Shown here: positions 1 to 5,742 of the stretch, piece after piece | Layout: each line of letters begins with the position of its first letter | Position numbering within the stretch: the first letter of the stretch is position 1 | Assembly (NCBI GenBank): GCA_002348725.1 | Contig: DEAO01000036.1 | Coordinates: 28,882 to 34,623, forward strand | Reading direction: 5' to 3' | DNA length: 5,742 nucleotides | From: Fidelibacterota bacterium UBA2980 | GTDB lineage: Bacteria > Fidelibacterota > Marinisomatia > Marinisomatales > Marinisomataceae | Position numbers and translations under genes: made by a program | Notes under the pieces: model-generated | Databases searched by the model: none | What the model saw: only the letters and a program-made list of their open reading frames with translations | Told to the model about the DNA's origin: nothing

Positions 1-1
1 T

Positions 2-673
2 TTTGGGCATGTGACAAGTAAGACTGATCCTAATTTTAGAGATTATGTTGTTTCTCAAAAGAATGGTATTGATATTATTAATCTCGATGATACAATAGAT
101 CGTTTAAACAAAGCTTTATCTTTTATTAAATCTACTGTAGATAGAAATGGGGAAGTTTTATTTGTAGGAACCAAAAAACATGCAAAAGACGTGATACAGC
201 AGGAAGCAGATAGGTGCGGCATGTTTTATGTTGTTGAAAGATGGTTAGGCGGTACGCTAACAAATTTTTCTACCATTAAAAAAAGCATTAAAAGACTACA
301 GTCATTGGAGAAAGAAGGATCTTCTGTTTATGAAGATTTAACAAAAAAAGAATTATTAATGTTAAATCGTGAAAAAATTAAATTATCTGATCAGCATCGA
401 GGGATTAAAGATATGAAAAGATTACCCGATGTAATTGTTGTTGTAGATGGGAAAACTGAGTCTATTGCTATTGAAGAAGCAAAAAAATTAGAAATTCCTA
501 TTGTTTGTATTGTTGATTCTAATACAAATCCCTTAGTGTGTGATTATCCTGTACCAGCTAATGATGATTCAATTAGAACAATCCAATTACTAATTACAGA
601 GATTTCAAATGTGATTGTTAGCGCAAATGATGCTAAATCCAAAAAAGACGATTCTAAGAAAAAAGAGGGATAA
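2..673 (+). CDS. rpsB: 30S ribosomal protein S2, 5'-truncated by window edge
   Basis: S2 binds the head/body junction of the 30S subunit and is needed for S1 docking. The reading frame is already open at base 2 and encodes Phe-Gly-His just before the GTG at 11. This matches the conserved FGH near residues 15-20 of S2, so the gene starts upstream and GTG 11 is an internal Val codon. About 223 codons are present; only a short N-terminal piece should be missing. Visible S2 signatures are KNGIDIINL, VLFVGTKKHAKD, the strongly conserved ERWLGGTLTNF, the coiled-coil stretch ending KLSDQHRGIKDMKRLPD, and IVDSNTNP followed by DYPVPANDDSIR. The C-terminus is a Lys-rich tail. The segment after FGH is unusual: the Trp and Met of the usual WNPKM are replaced (TDPNF). 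tsf follows six bases after the stop codon, and its ribosome-binding site lies in the last rpsB codons. Identity is certain. Confidence 0.97.
   Translation, partial: FGHVTSKTDPNFRDYVVSQKNGIDIINLDDTIDRLNKALSFIKSTVDRNGEVLFVGTKKHAKDVIQQEADRCGMFYVVERWLGGTLTNFSTIKKSIKRLQSLEKEGSSVYEDLTKKELLMLNREKIKLSDQHRGIKDMKRLPDVIVVVDGKTESIAIEEAKKLEIPIVCIVDSNTNPLVCDYPVPANDDSIRTIQLLITEISNVIVSANDAKSKKDDSKKKEG
665..670 (+). promoter_or_regulatory. Ribosome-binding site of tsf
   Basis: The sequence GAGGGA lies nine bases before the tsf ATG, inside the last rpsB codons and directly before the rpsB stop. It is the clearest Shine-Dalgarno-like match in the window. It supports both the tsf start and translational coupling of S2 with EF-Ts. 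Confidence 0.6.
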
Positions 674-679
674 TATTTA

Positions 680-1279
680 ATGAGTGTTGATGCAAAACTG
701 GTAAAAGATTTAAGAGAAAGAACTGGTGCTGGCATGATGGACTGTAAAGAAGCATTGACAGAATCTAATGGAGATTTAGATTTAGCAATTGAAGCTCTTA
801 GGAAGTCTGGCATAGCAAAGGCAGAGAAAAAATCTGTAAGAGATGCAAAAGAGGGATTAATTGTATCTTATATCCATCATGGTAATAAGCTAGGTGTATT
901 GCTTGATATTGGATGTGAAACTGATTTTGTTGCTAAAACTGAAGGATTTCAGGATTTAGCAAATAATATTGCTATGCAAATTGCTGCAACAAATCCTATG
1001 GCTATCAGTGAAGATGATATGCCGTCTGATGTTGTAGAAAAAGAGAGAGAAATCTATATAGATCAAGCTAAATCTTCTGGAAAACCTGAGGATGTTGTAG
1101 AAAAAATAGTTGATGGAAAAGTGAAAAAATTTGTTGAAGAAAATTGTCTTTTAAATCAATCTTTCGTTAAAGATCCTGATGTTAAAATTAGCCAACTTGT
1201 TCAAGAAGCTATTGCTACTCTAGGAGAGAATATCACTATAAATCGTTTTGTTCGCTTTGCTCTTGGAGAAAAAAGTTAA
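680..1279 (+). CDS. tsf: Translation elongation factor Ts (short form)
   Basis: EF-Ts is the cytosolic nucleotide-exchange factor that displaces GDP from EF-Tu. The 199-residue product opens with the UBA-like EF-Tu-binding domain (about residues 1-45, including LVKDLRERTGAGMMDCKEAL and GDLDLAIEALRKSGI). The hallmark TDFVA is at residues 81-85; its Asp-Phe inserts near the Mg2+ site of EF-Tu. The closing motifs are ENCLLNQSFVKD (154-165) and GENITINRFVRF (182-193). The length resembles the short, single-core-subdomain form found in Thermus (about 196 residues), not the roughly 283-residue E. coli form with a duplicated core. The ATG is supported by GAGGGA nine bases upstream and by alignment of the MSVDAKLVKDLRE start with the family. 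It is preceded by rpsB as expected, but the usual downstream partner pyrH is missing and frr comes next. Confidence 0.97.
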   Translation: MSVDAKLVKDLRERTGAGMMDCKEALTESNGDLDLAIEALRKSGIAKAEKKSVRDAKEGLIVSYIHHGNKLGVLLDIGCETDFVAKTEGFQDLANNIAMQIAATNPMAISEDDMPSDVVEKEREIYIDQAKSSGKPEDVVEKIVDGKVKKFVEENCLLNQSFVKDPDVKISQLVQEAIATLGENITINRFVRFALGEKS

Positions 1280-1300
1280 TAATTTCTCTAATACTTAATT

Positions 1301-1858
1301 ATGTTAAATCAAAACCTCGATCTTGCTAGAAATAAAATGGAGCAAACATTATCATTTGTTGATAGTGAATTGTCAAAAATTAGAACAGGAAGAGCAAATC
1401 CAGACATGTTCAATAAAATTTCAATAAACTATTATGACAATGAAACTCCTCTCAACCAAGTTGCAAATATTTCTTTATTAGATGGAGTTACAATTAGCAT
1501 CCAACCATTTGATAAAACATTTATTGATGATATAGAAAAAGCAATTATTGAATCAGATTTAGGCTTAAATCCTTCAAACAATGGTAATTCAATAGTTATA
1601 TCATTTCCTCCTTTATCAACAGAAAGAAGAGAAGAGTTAGTAAAATTTGCTTCACAGATTGTAGAAGAAGGTAGGGTTTCAGTAAGAAATATTCGAAGAG
1701 ATACTATTCAGTCTGTTAAAAAAATTGAGAAAGAAGAAAAAATTCCTGAAGATGATATGAAAAGATTTTCAGATGATATTCAAAGTCTTACAGATGATTT
1801 TATTGGAAAATTAAATCTTAGCCAAAGTTCTAAAGAAAAAGAAATACTAGAAATCTGA
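1301..1858 (+). CDS. frr: Ribosome recycling factor
   Basis: RRF works with EF-G and IF3 to split post-termination ribosomes. The product has 185 residues, exactly the usual length. Domain I helices flank an inserted beta domain II (roughly residues 31-104). Family motifs are IRTGRANP (27-34), YYDNETPLNQVANIS (44-58), AIIESDLGLNPSNNG (81-95), PPLSTERREELVK (103-115) and VRNIRRD (128-134), the last containing the functionally important Arg129 and Arg132. IPEDDMKRFSDDIQSLTDDFI is the typical final helix. The start is ATG 1301, 21 bases after tsf; no Shine-Dalgarno sequence is visible in that gap, so reinitiation or leaderless-type recognition is likely. The last 12 bases overlap, tail to tail, the 3' end of the opposing gene. 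The usual followers of frr (uppS, cdsA) are not present. Confidence 0.97.
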   Translation: MLNQNLDLARNKMEQTLSFVDSELSKIRTGRANPDMFNKISINYYDNETPLNQVANISLLDGVTISIQPFDKTFIDDIEKAIIESDLGLNPSNNGNSIVISFPPLSTERREELVKFASQIVEEGRVSVRNIRRDTIQSVKKIEKEEKIPEDDMKRFSDDIQSLTDDFIGKLNLSQSSKEKEILEI

Positions 1859-2413
1859 TTTCCATTTTATATCTTCCACATCTTTTCTTATTAGCTTGTA
1901 TCCCCAATGTTGAAGTCCTTGTCTAATAACAGGACTAACATTTATATCATCAAAATCGCTATTATTTCCAATGATATTGCTAATCAATCTTAGTTTCCAT
2001 CTCCCCTTGGGGCCAGCAAAATTAATCCATCTTTTAATTTGTCTTTTGTCATCTTCTGTTCTTCTTCCATTATAGAAATGACAATACCATTGAACCCATC
2101 CATATGGATCAATTGGATTAATCCATCCTTTAGACTCCCAATACTCTAGGCCCATTCCACTATGAACTTTGTATTGATTAATACTTACATTTTCTTTGTG
2201 GTTAATAAGATAATTGCTTGGAATTTCCTTCCACCACTTACTTGGCAAATCTAAATGTGCTTCAGAGTATTTCTTTTTTGTAACATTTGAATAAATTGAT
2301 CTCCAATAAGATCCTCCAAAACTTCCTAGTGCAAAAATTTGTATAGGAGTGAGATTTGGTTTAAAATCAGGAAAATCAGCAAATTGGATAGTATGATTTT
2401 TTATTATTGACAC
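1847..2413 (-). CDS. Trp-rich conserved-looking protein of unknown function
   Basis: I cannot name this family. The 188-residue product has no signal peptide, membrane segment or Cys cluster, and looks soluble. It contains 11 Trp residues and is rich in Tyr, Phe and Gly. Blocks that look conserved are FADFPDFKPNLTP (11-23), LGSFGGSYWRSIYS (29-42), SGMGLEYWESKGWI (85-98), DPYGWVQWYCHFYNGRR (102-118), RWINFAGPKGRW (128-139) and SPVIRQGLQHWGY (160-172). I have a vague memory of similar unannotated proteins in bacteria and some eukaryotes, not verified. The GTG start at 2413 is nearly forced: the codon immediately upstream in frame is a TAA stop, and there is no Met until residue 86. The start lies within the last codons of nrdJ (10-base overlap), implying translational coupling, and the 3' end overlaps frr by 12 bases. 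Being a real gene is well supported by the overlap geometry and the motif-like composition; its function is unknown. Confidence 0.85.
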   Translation of the reverse strand: MSIIKNHTIQFADFPDFKPNLTPIQIFALGSFGGSYWRSIYSNVTKKKYSEAHLDLPSKWWKEIPSNYLINHKENVSINQYKVHSGMGLEYWESKGWINPIDPYGWVQWYCHFYNGRRTEDDKRQIKRWINFAGPKGRWKLRLISNIIGNNSDFDDINVSPVIRQGLQHWGYKLIRKDVEDIKWKSDF

Positions 2414-4797
2414 TTAGACCAACCACAATCTTTACAAACAAGACAACCGCCTTCATTTACAACACCGTGGCTATTGCATTCAATACATTCCATTCCCTGC
2501 TTGTTTTCTTCTATGTGATTAGTTTCTTCTTCGTTCTTAGCAATTTCAAACTTTGCTTTTTCTTCTACTGGAGAAGTATCATCTCCATGTATGAAATTTT
2601 CTAATGCTCTTCCAATAGCATCTGGAGTAGATAAGATTAATTGACCATCTTCCCAAGTTGGATTAGGGCCACTGATTCCTTTTAATTGATTAATAATGCT
2701 GTCGGGATTTATCCCTGATCTCAATGATAGTGATATCAATCTACTAATTGCTTCGGTCTGTGCAGCAACAGTACCACCGGCTTTTCCAATTGTAGTAAAT
2801 ACTTCACATAAACCATCTTCATCTGTATTAACCGTAATATAAAGAGTTCCATCGCCAGTTCTCATTCTTCTTGTCTGCCCCTCAGTGATTGAAGGTCTAT
2901 TTCTTGCAGTTTTGACAATTGAATCTTCTTCCGATGCAGCTGACTGTGTATTTTCTTTAGATTTTTCATCAGTAACTAATATGCCTTCTCTGGAACCTTC
3001 TCTATAAACAGTTATTCCTTTTAAATTTGCTTTATAAGCAGTCATATATATATCAGCAACAGTTTCAACGGTTGTTTCTTCAGCAAGATTTACAGTGGAA
3101 GAAATAGAGCTGTCTATATATTTTTGGACTGCGCCTTGCATTTTAACTCTGAAGTATGGATCAACATTGTGTGCAGTAACAACATATTCAGGTAGATTCT
3201 CATCTCCACCAAACATTTCTCTTATGACTGGGTGATATACTTTGTATTCATCAAATTCTTTTCCTAGGCTATCATTTTTCTTTACTTTTCTTTTGTAGGA
3301 TGTTGCAAAAATTGGTTCAACACCAGAAGTTACACTTGCAACAATAGCACCACTTCCAGTGGGAGCAACTGTGGTAAGCGTAGAATTTCTAATTCCATCA
3401 TTTTTGATTTTTTCTTGTAATTCTTTCGGTAAATCTTTTACAAAATTACTCTTTGAATATCCGCTCCATTTAAAATTAGGGAAATGTCCTTTTTCATTAG
3501 AAAGCTCTGCGCTTGTTTCATAAGCAGTATCACGATGCACTTTCATTACTTCTTCAATTGTATTAAGAGCTTCATCAGAGTCATATTTAATACCCATCTT
3601 AAGCAACATGTCTCCTAATCCAAGAATACCAAGACCTACACGTCTATCATTCATTGCATTTTGTTTTTGATCTTCTAATGCATGTCTATCCATATTATAA
3701 TCAATAACATTATCTAAAAATCTTGTTGCAGTTGCAGTGCATTCTTTAAAGTCTTCAAAGTCAAAATTTCCATCTTTGTCTACAAATCTTTCAAGATTTA
3801 ATGCTCCTAAATTGCAACAGCCACCATCAGGTAGAGGTTGTTCCGCACAAGGGTTTGTAGATACAAGTGGGCTACAGTATTCTGCATTATGGTATTTTTT
3901 CATGGTATCCCAAAATAAAAGCCCAGGTTCTGCACTGGCATGAGCATGTTTAATAATTTTCATCCATAATTCTTTAGCATTAACAGTTTCATATACTTGT
4001 CCATTAAATTTCAACTCAAATTGACTATCCTTTTCAACTGCTTTCATAAATTCATCTGTTAATAAAACAGAGATATTAGAATATTTAACCATATCTATAT
4101 CTCCAGTCTTTATTTCAATAAATTTTACAATATCTGGATGATCAACTCGTAAGGTTTGCATATTTGCACCGCGTCTACCATGTTGGGCAATAGTGTTTGT
4201 GTTTTCACTAAGTAAATTCATAAAGCCAACCGGACCGCAAGAATTGCCCCCAGTTCCAACTATTTGATCTCCAGAAGGTCTTAAAATTGATAAATCATGT
4301 CCACATCCACCACCAAATTTATATGTCATTGCTTCTTGAATAACACAATCATAGATAGATTTAATTGAATCAGTTTTTATTCCTACCACATAACAATTGT
4401 TAAGTGTAGTTGTGATATCATTTCTGCCTGCACCATGCATAATTCTTCCACCAGGCACAAATTTAAAATTGAGTAATATATCAAAGAATTTTTCTTCCCA
4501 TTCTTGTTGCAGTTCTTTTGTTTTTTCAACACTTGCTAACGCATTTGCTTGACGTTTCCATAAATCCCATGGATGTTTTTCCCATGGAGCAAGATATTTT
4601 TGTTGAAGTACGTTTTTTCCTAGTTCATCATCTTTGTGATAATAATTATCTATCTTGAATTCCTTAGGACATTCTTCTTTTTTCTTACTATCAGATTCTG
4701 TGACATCATAATCAAGAATTTGATTTTTTATATCAGGATCAATTGATGGATTCTTTTCATTTTCTCTTGGAAAATTTATTTCAATTGCTTCTGCCAT
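2404..4797 (-). CDS. nrdJ: Class II (adenosylcobalamin-dependent) ribonucleotide reductase
   Basis: This enzyme reduces ribonucleotides to deoxyribonucleotides, using adenosylcobalamin to generate a thiyl radical without oxygen or a separate radical subunit. The product has 797 residues. An N-terminal region of about 60 residues is acidic/Lys-rich and shows no ATP-cone motif, so overall activity control by dATP is probably absent. The barrel follows: FVPGGRIM (113-120); redox Cys135 in NNCYV; GGGCG (162-166); HGRRGANMQTL (206-216); the active-site NPCAEQ (315-320) with radical Cys317, Asn315 and Glu319; and the second redox Cys, probably Cys328, in GGCCNLGALNL. NSTLTTVAPTGS (471-482) and SSISSTVNLAEE (563-574) are phosphate-binding/class II signatures. 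After a variable linker (about 608-635) comes a TSCPD-like domain (636-735). The tail carries six Cys (771, 774, 785, 788, 791, 796), resembling the zinc-ribbon/redox-shuttle end of the NrdJ-Z type. ATG 4797 is the natural start, with only a weak ribosome site (AAGAGA, seven bases away). Confidence 0.96.
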   Translation of the reverse strand: MAEAIEINFPRENEKNPSIDPDIKNQILDYDVTESDSKKKEECPKEFKIDNYYHKDDELGKNVLQQKYLAPWEKHPWDLWKRQANALASVEKTKELQQEWEEKFFDILLNFKFVPGGRIMHGAGRNDITTTLNNCYVVGIKTDSIKSIYDCVIQEAMTYKFGGGCGHDLSILRPSGDQIVGTGGNSCGPVGFMNLLSENTNTIAQHGRRGANMQTLRVDHPDIVKFIEIKTGDIDMVKYSNISVLLTDEFMKAVEKDSQFELKFNGQVYETVNAKELWMKIIKHAHASAEPGLLFWDTMKKYHNAEYCSPLVSTNPCAEQPLPDGGCCNLGALNLERFVDKDGNFDFEDFKECTATATRFLDNVIDYNMDRHALEDQKQNAMNDRRVGLGILGLGDMLLKMGIKYDSDEALNTIEEVMKVHRDTAYETSAELSNEKGHFPNFKWSGYSKSNFVKDLPKELQEKIKNDGIRNSTLTTVAPTGSGAIVASVTSGVEPIFATSYKRKVKKNDSLGKEFDEYKVYHPVIREMFGGDENLPEYVVTAHNVDPYFRVKMQGAVQKYIDSSISSTVNLAEETTVETVADIYMTAYKANLKGITVYREGSREGILVTDEKSKENTQSAASEEDSIVKTARNRPSITEGQTRRMRTGDGTLYITVNTDEDGLCEVFTTIGKAGGTVAAQTEAISRLISLSLRSGINPDSIINQLKGISGPNPTWEDGQLILSTPDAIGRALENFIHGDDTSPVEEKAKFEIAKNEEETNHIEENKQGMECIECNSHGVVNEGGCLVCKDCGWSKCQ

Positions 4798-4859
4798 TTT
4801 AAAGTCTCTTATCCCTCTAATTAAACGTTATTATATTTATTGATTAATTTCGATTAAGC

Positions 4860-4888
4860 AATAAAAGTCCTATATAGACTAGTGTCAA
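4860..4888 (-). promoter_or_regulatory. Candidate sigma-70 promoter for nrdJ operon
   Basis: Read on the minus strand, a perfect -35 TTGACA (4888-4883) is followed after 17 bases by TTTATT (4865-4860), a 4-of-6 match to TATAAT. Transcription would begin near 4853, giving a leader of about 55 bases before the nrdJ ATG at 4797. Spacing and position fit well. The -10 is imperfect, and in such A+T-rich DNA chance matches are common. An alternative further upstream is TTGACT (4965-4960) with GATAAC 16 bases later. Confidence 0.45.
4866..4880. repeat. TATATA-centred imperfect palindrome in nrdJ promoter spacer
   Basis: AGTCCTATATAGACT has arms AGTC/GACT around a TATATA core with one extra C. It sits exactly between the predicted -35 and -10 of nrdJ, a typical position for a repressor operator. 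The AT core and the adjacent AGTGT recall NrdR boxes, the repressor sites found before many RNR genes, but the spacing does not match the NrdR consensus well. Its role is inference only. Confidence 0.3.
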
Positions 4889-4898
4889 ACAAATACGG

Positions 4899-4917
4899 TA
4901 CACTTTCGAAAAGTATA
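4899..4917. repeat. Small palindrome in divergent intergenic region
   Basis: TACACTTTCGAAAAGTATA is an inverted repeat: ACTTT/AAAGT arms around CGA, extended by TA/TA with one mismatched pair. It lies just upstream of the predicted nrdJ -35 and could be an operator for either divergent gene. Short arms of this kind can also arise by chance. Confidence 0.25.
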
Positions 4918-4982
4918 ACCTGGTTGGCTGGCTATAAGTTATCTAAATATCTATATTCTAGTCAATACTAAAAATCATTTTT

Positions 4983-5005
4983 TTGAATTTTTTTTATAAA
5001 TTCAA
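4983..5005 (+). repeat. AT-rich inverted repeat at hydrolase start
   Basis: TTGAATTT (4983-4990) and AAATTCAA (4998-5005) are perfect 8-base inverted repeats separated by seven bases. Only one of the eight pairs is G-C, so an RNA hairpin would be weak. The right arm ends on the A of the first possible ATG (5005). If transcribed, the structure could occlude that start and favour the second ATG at 5017. It may equally be a DNA-level operator or a by-product of base composition. Confidence 0.35.
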
Positions 5006-5742
5006 TGAAAATCAAAATGAGTAAGAATAATTTAGATAATATTCCAAATTGGCTATTAGAGCAGCTTCCATATAATCATTCTTGGATTGATGTTGGAGGA
5101 AAAAATATGCATGTTATGGAAAAAGGTAGAGGTAAACCCATTGTTTTTGTTCATGGTAATCCTATGTGGGGGTATTTGTATAAAAAAGTTTTAGATGGAT
5201 TAGATAGCAATCAATTCAGATTTATTGTTCCTGATTTAATTGGTTTTGGATTTTCTGATAAAGCAAAATTGAATGAACATTCTTTAGAATCTCATAGTGA
5301 ATGGATGGCAAACTTCTTCTCAACAATCAAAGAAGAAAAAATTGGAATGGTTGTGCATGATTGGGGTGGAATGATTGGTATTGCAGGTGCAATGAAGGCT
5401 GGGAAAAAAATTGATGGTTTGATTGTTATGAACACTGCTATAACTGCGCCAAAAGATGGCTTTAAGCCCACTTGGTTTCACAGTTTATCGCAAATCCCTG
5501 TCATCAGTGATTTTTTATTCAGAGTATTAAATTTCCCTCTGTCATCATTACATAGATTTGCTAATGTTCCGGGATCTTTTTCAAAAAATGTGATGAAAGC
5601 ATATAAATATCCTTTAAGAAAATTAAAAGATAATTGTGGTCCTTTGGCTCTTGCGCGTATGGTACCTAACAATATGAATCATCCTAGCGTTCCACTTGAG
5701 AAAGAAATTGAAGAATTCTTACAAGAATATAATGGTCCAGCC
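5005..5742 (+). CDS. Alpha/beta hydrolase, haloalkane dehalogenase/OleB-like, 3'-truncated
   Basis: The frame is open to the window end: 246 codons, no stop. It belongs to the alpha/beta-hydrolase fold superfamily that includes haloalkane dehalogenases and the OleB beta-lactone decarboxylase. Motifs, numbered from ATG 5005: HGNPMW (50-55), oxyanion region with Asn52, a possible halide-binding residue; PDLIGFGFSDK (76-86); the nucleophile elbow VVHDWGG (116-122) with Asp119 as nucleophile and Trp120 beside it; and MNTA (142-145) after beta-6. The Asp nucleophile, not Ser, excludes ordinary esterases and lipases. Asn143 at the site of the HLD-II catalytic Glu suggests the acid lies later, as in DhlA-type and OleB-type enzymes. 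The helical cap region (about 155-225), with AYKYPL and a MVPNNMNHPS stretch, reminds me of OleB. The catalytic His and probable acid lie beyond the edge. Start is ATG 5005 or ATG 5017; an in-frame stop at 4984 rules out anything earlier, and neither has a Shine-Dalgarno site. Cytosolic; no signal peptide. Family confident, substrate unknown. Confidence 0.88.
   Translation, partial: MKIKMSKNNLDNIPNWLLEQLPYNHSWIDVGGKNMHVMEKGRGKPIVFVHGNPMWGYLYKKVLDGLDSNQFRFIVPDLIGFGFSDKAKLNEHSLESHSEWMANFFSTIKEEKIGMVVHDWGGMIGIAGAMKAGKKIDGLIVMNTAITAPKDGFKPTWFHSLSQIPVISDFLFRVLNFPLSSLHRFANVPGSFSKNVMKAYKYPLRKLKDNCGPLALARMVPNNMNHPSVPLEKEIEEFLQEYNGPA

Larger units (their letters stand above)
4798..5004. other. Divergent intergenic region between nrdJ and hydrolase gene
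   Basis: This is the only sizeable non-coding stretch (207 bases). It separates the divergent nrdJ and hydrolase genes, so it must contain promoters for both. It is very A+T-rich with T-runs near 4978-4995. It holds a promoter candidate for nrdJ, a TATATA-centred palindrome, a second small palindrome at 4899-4917, and an AT hairpin at the hydrolase start. I looked for a cobalamin riboswitch upstream of nrdJ and saw no B12-box-like sequence. No tRNA or intrinsic terminator was recognised. Confidence 0.7.

Noticed and set aside
11..13. GTG as the true start of rpsB
   Set aside because: The frame continues upstream to the window edge with Phe-Gly-His, a conserved S2 motif, so this GTG is an internal Val codon.
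544..813. 89-codon minus-strand open frame
   Set aside because: Antisense to the rpsB end and tsf start, both certain genes; low-complexity hydrophobic/Ser composition typical of a shadow frame.
2407..2604. 65-codon plus-strand open frame with Phe-rich, membrane-like translation
   Set aside because: Antisense to the Cys-rich tail region of nrdJ; the hydrophobic look comes from the complement of Glu/Lys codons.
3737..3943. 68-codon plus-strand open frame
   Set aside because: Antisense to the active-site region of nrdJ; no ribosome site and no recognisable motif.
4809..4818. AGAGGGATAA (minus strand) as the nrdJ ribosome-binding site, matching the 10-mer before tsf
   Set aside because: The GAGGGA ends 14 bases from the ATG, longer than usual spacing; the shared 10-mer is probably coincidence in A+T-rich leader sequence.
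4921..4957. Plus-strand promoter TTGGCT with TATATT for the hydrolase gene
   Set aside because: The good -10 (4952-4957) does not sit at 16-18 bases from the -35-like sequence, so the pair is not convincing.
5478..5672. 64-codon minus-strand open frame
   Set aside because: Antisense to the hydrolase cap domain, whose own frame is open and motif-bearing.

Overview
The window is an A+T-rich, gene-dense bacterial segment with five protein-coding genes. Two of them run off the window ends. The coding style suggests a small, compact genome: intergenic gaps of 6 and 21 bases, two gene overlaps, and one real intergenic region of about 200 bases. No RNA gene, insertion sequence, CRISPR array or phage gene is visible. 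The lineage cannot be fixed from the sequence alone. A short-form EF-Ts and a B12-dependent ribonucleotide reductase occur together in Chloroflexota and several other phyla, so a planktonic low-GC member of such a group is plausible but unproven.

Left part, plus strand (2-1858): a translation-factor operon with ribosomal protein S2 (rpsB, 5' end outside the window), elongation factor Ts (tsf) and ribosome recycling factor (frr). This is the classic bacterial rpsB-tsf-pyrH-frr cluster, but pyrH (UMP kinase) is absent and frr follows tsf after 21 bases. The three products assemble the small subunit, recharge EF-Tu with GTP, and split ribosomes after termination.

Middle, minus strand (4797 down to 1847): nrdJ, a class II adenosylcobalamin-dependent ribonucleotide reductase with a C-terminal Cys-rich tail, followed by a 188-residue tryptophan-rich protein of unknown function. 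The two genes overlap by 10 bases, so they are probably co-transcribed and translationally coupled. The second gene also overlaps the end of frr tail-to-tail by 12 bases, leaving no room for a conventional terminator between the opposing operons.

Right part: a divergent intergenic region (4798-5004) holds a good sigma-70-type promoter candidate for nrdJ and several small palindromes. It is followed on the plus strand by an alpha/beta hydrolase of the haloalkane dehalogenase/OleB-like superfamily, cut off by the window end before its catalytic His.

Most of the window is ordinary housekeeping. The points most worth a second look are the unknown Trp-rich gene locked to nrdJ, the missing pyrH, the divergent N-terminal signature of S2, and the substrate of the hydrolase.
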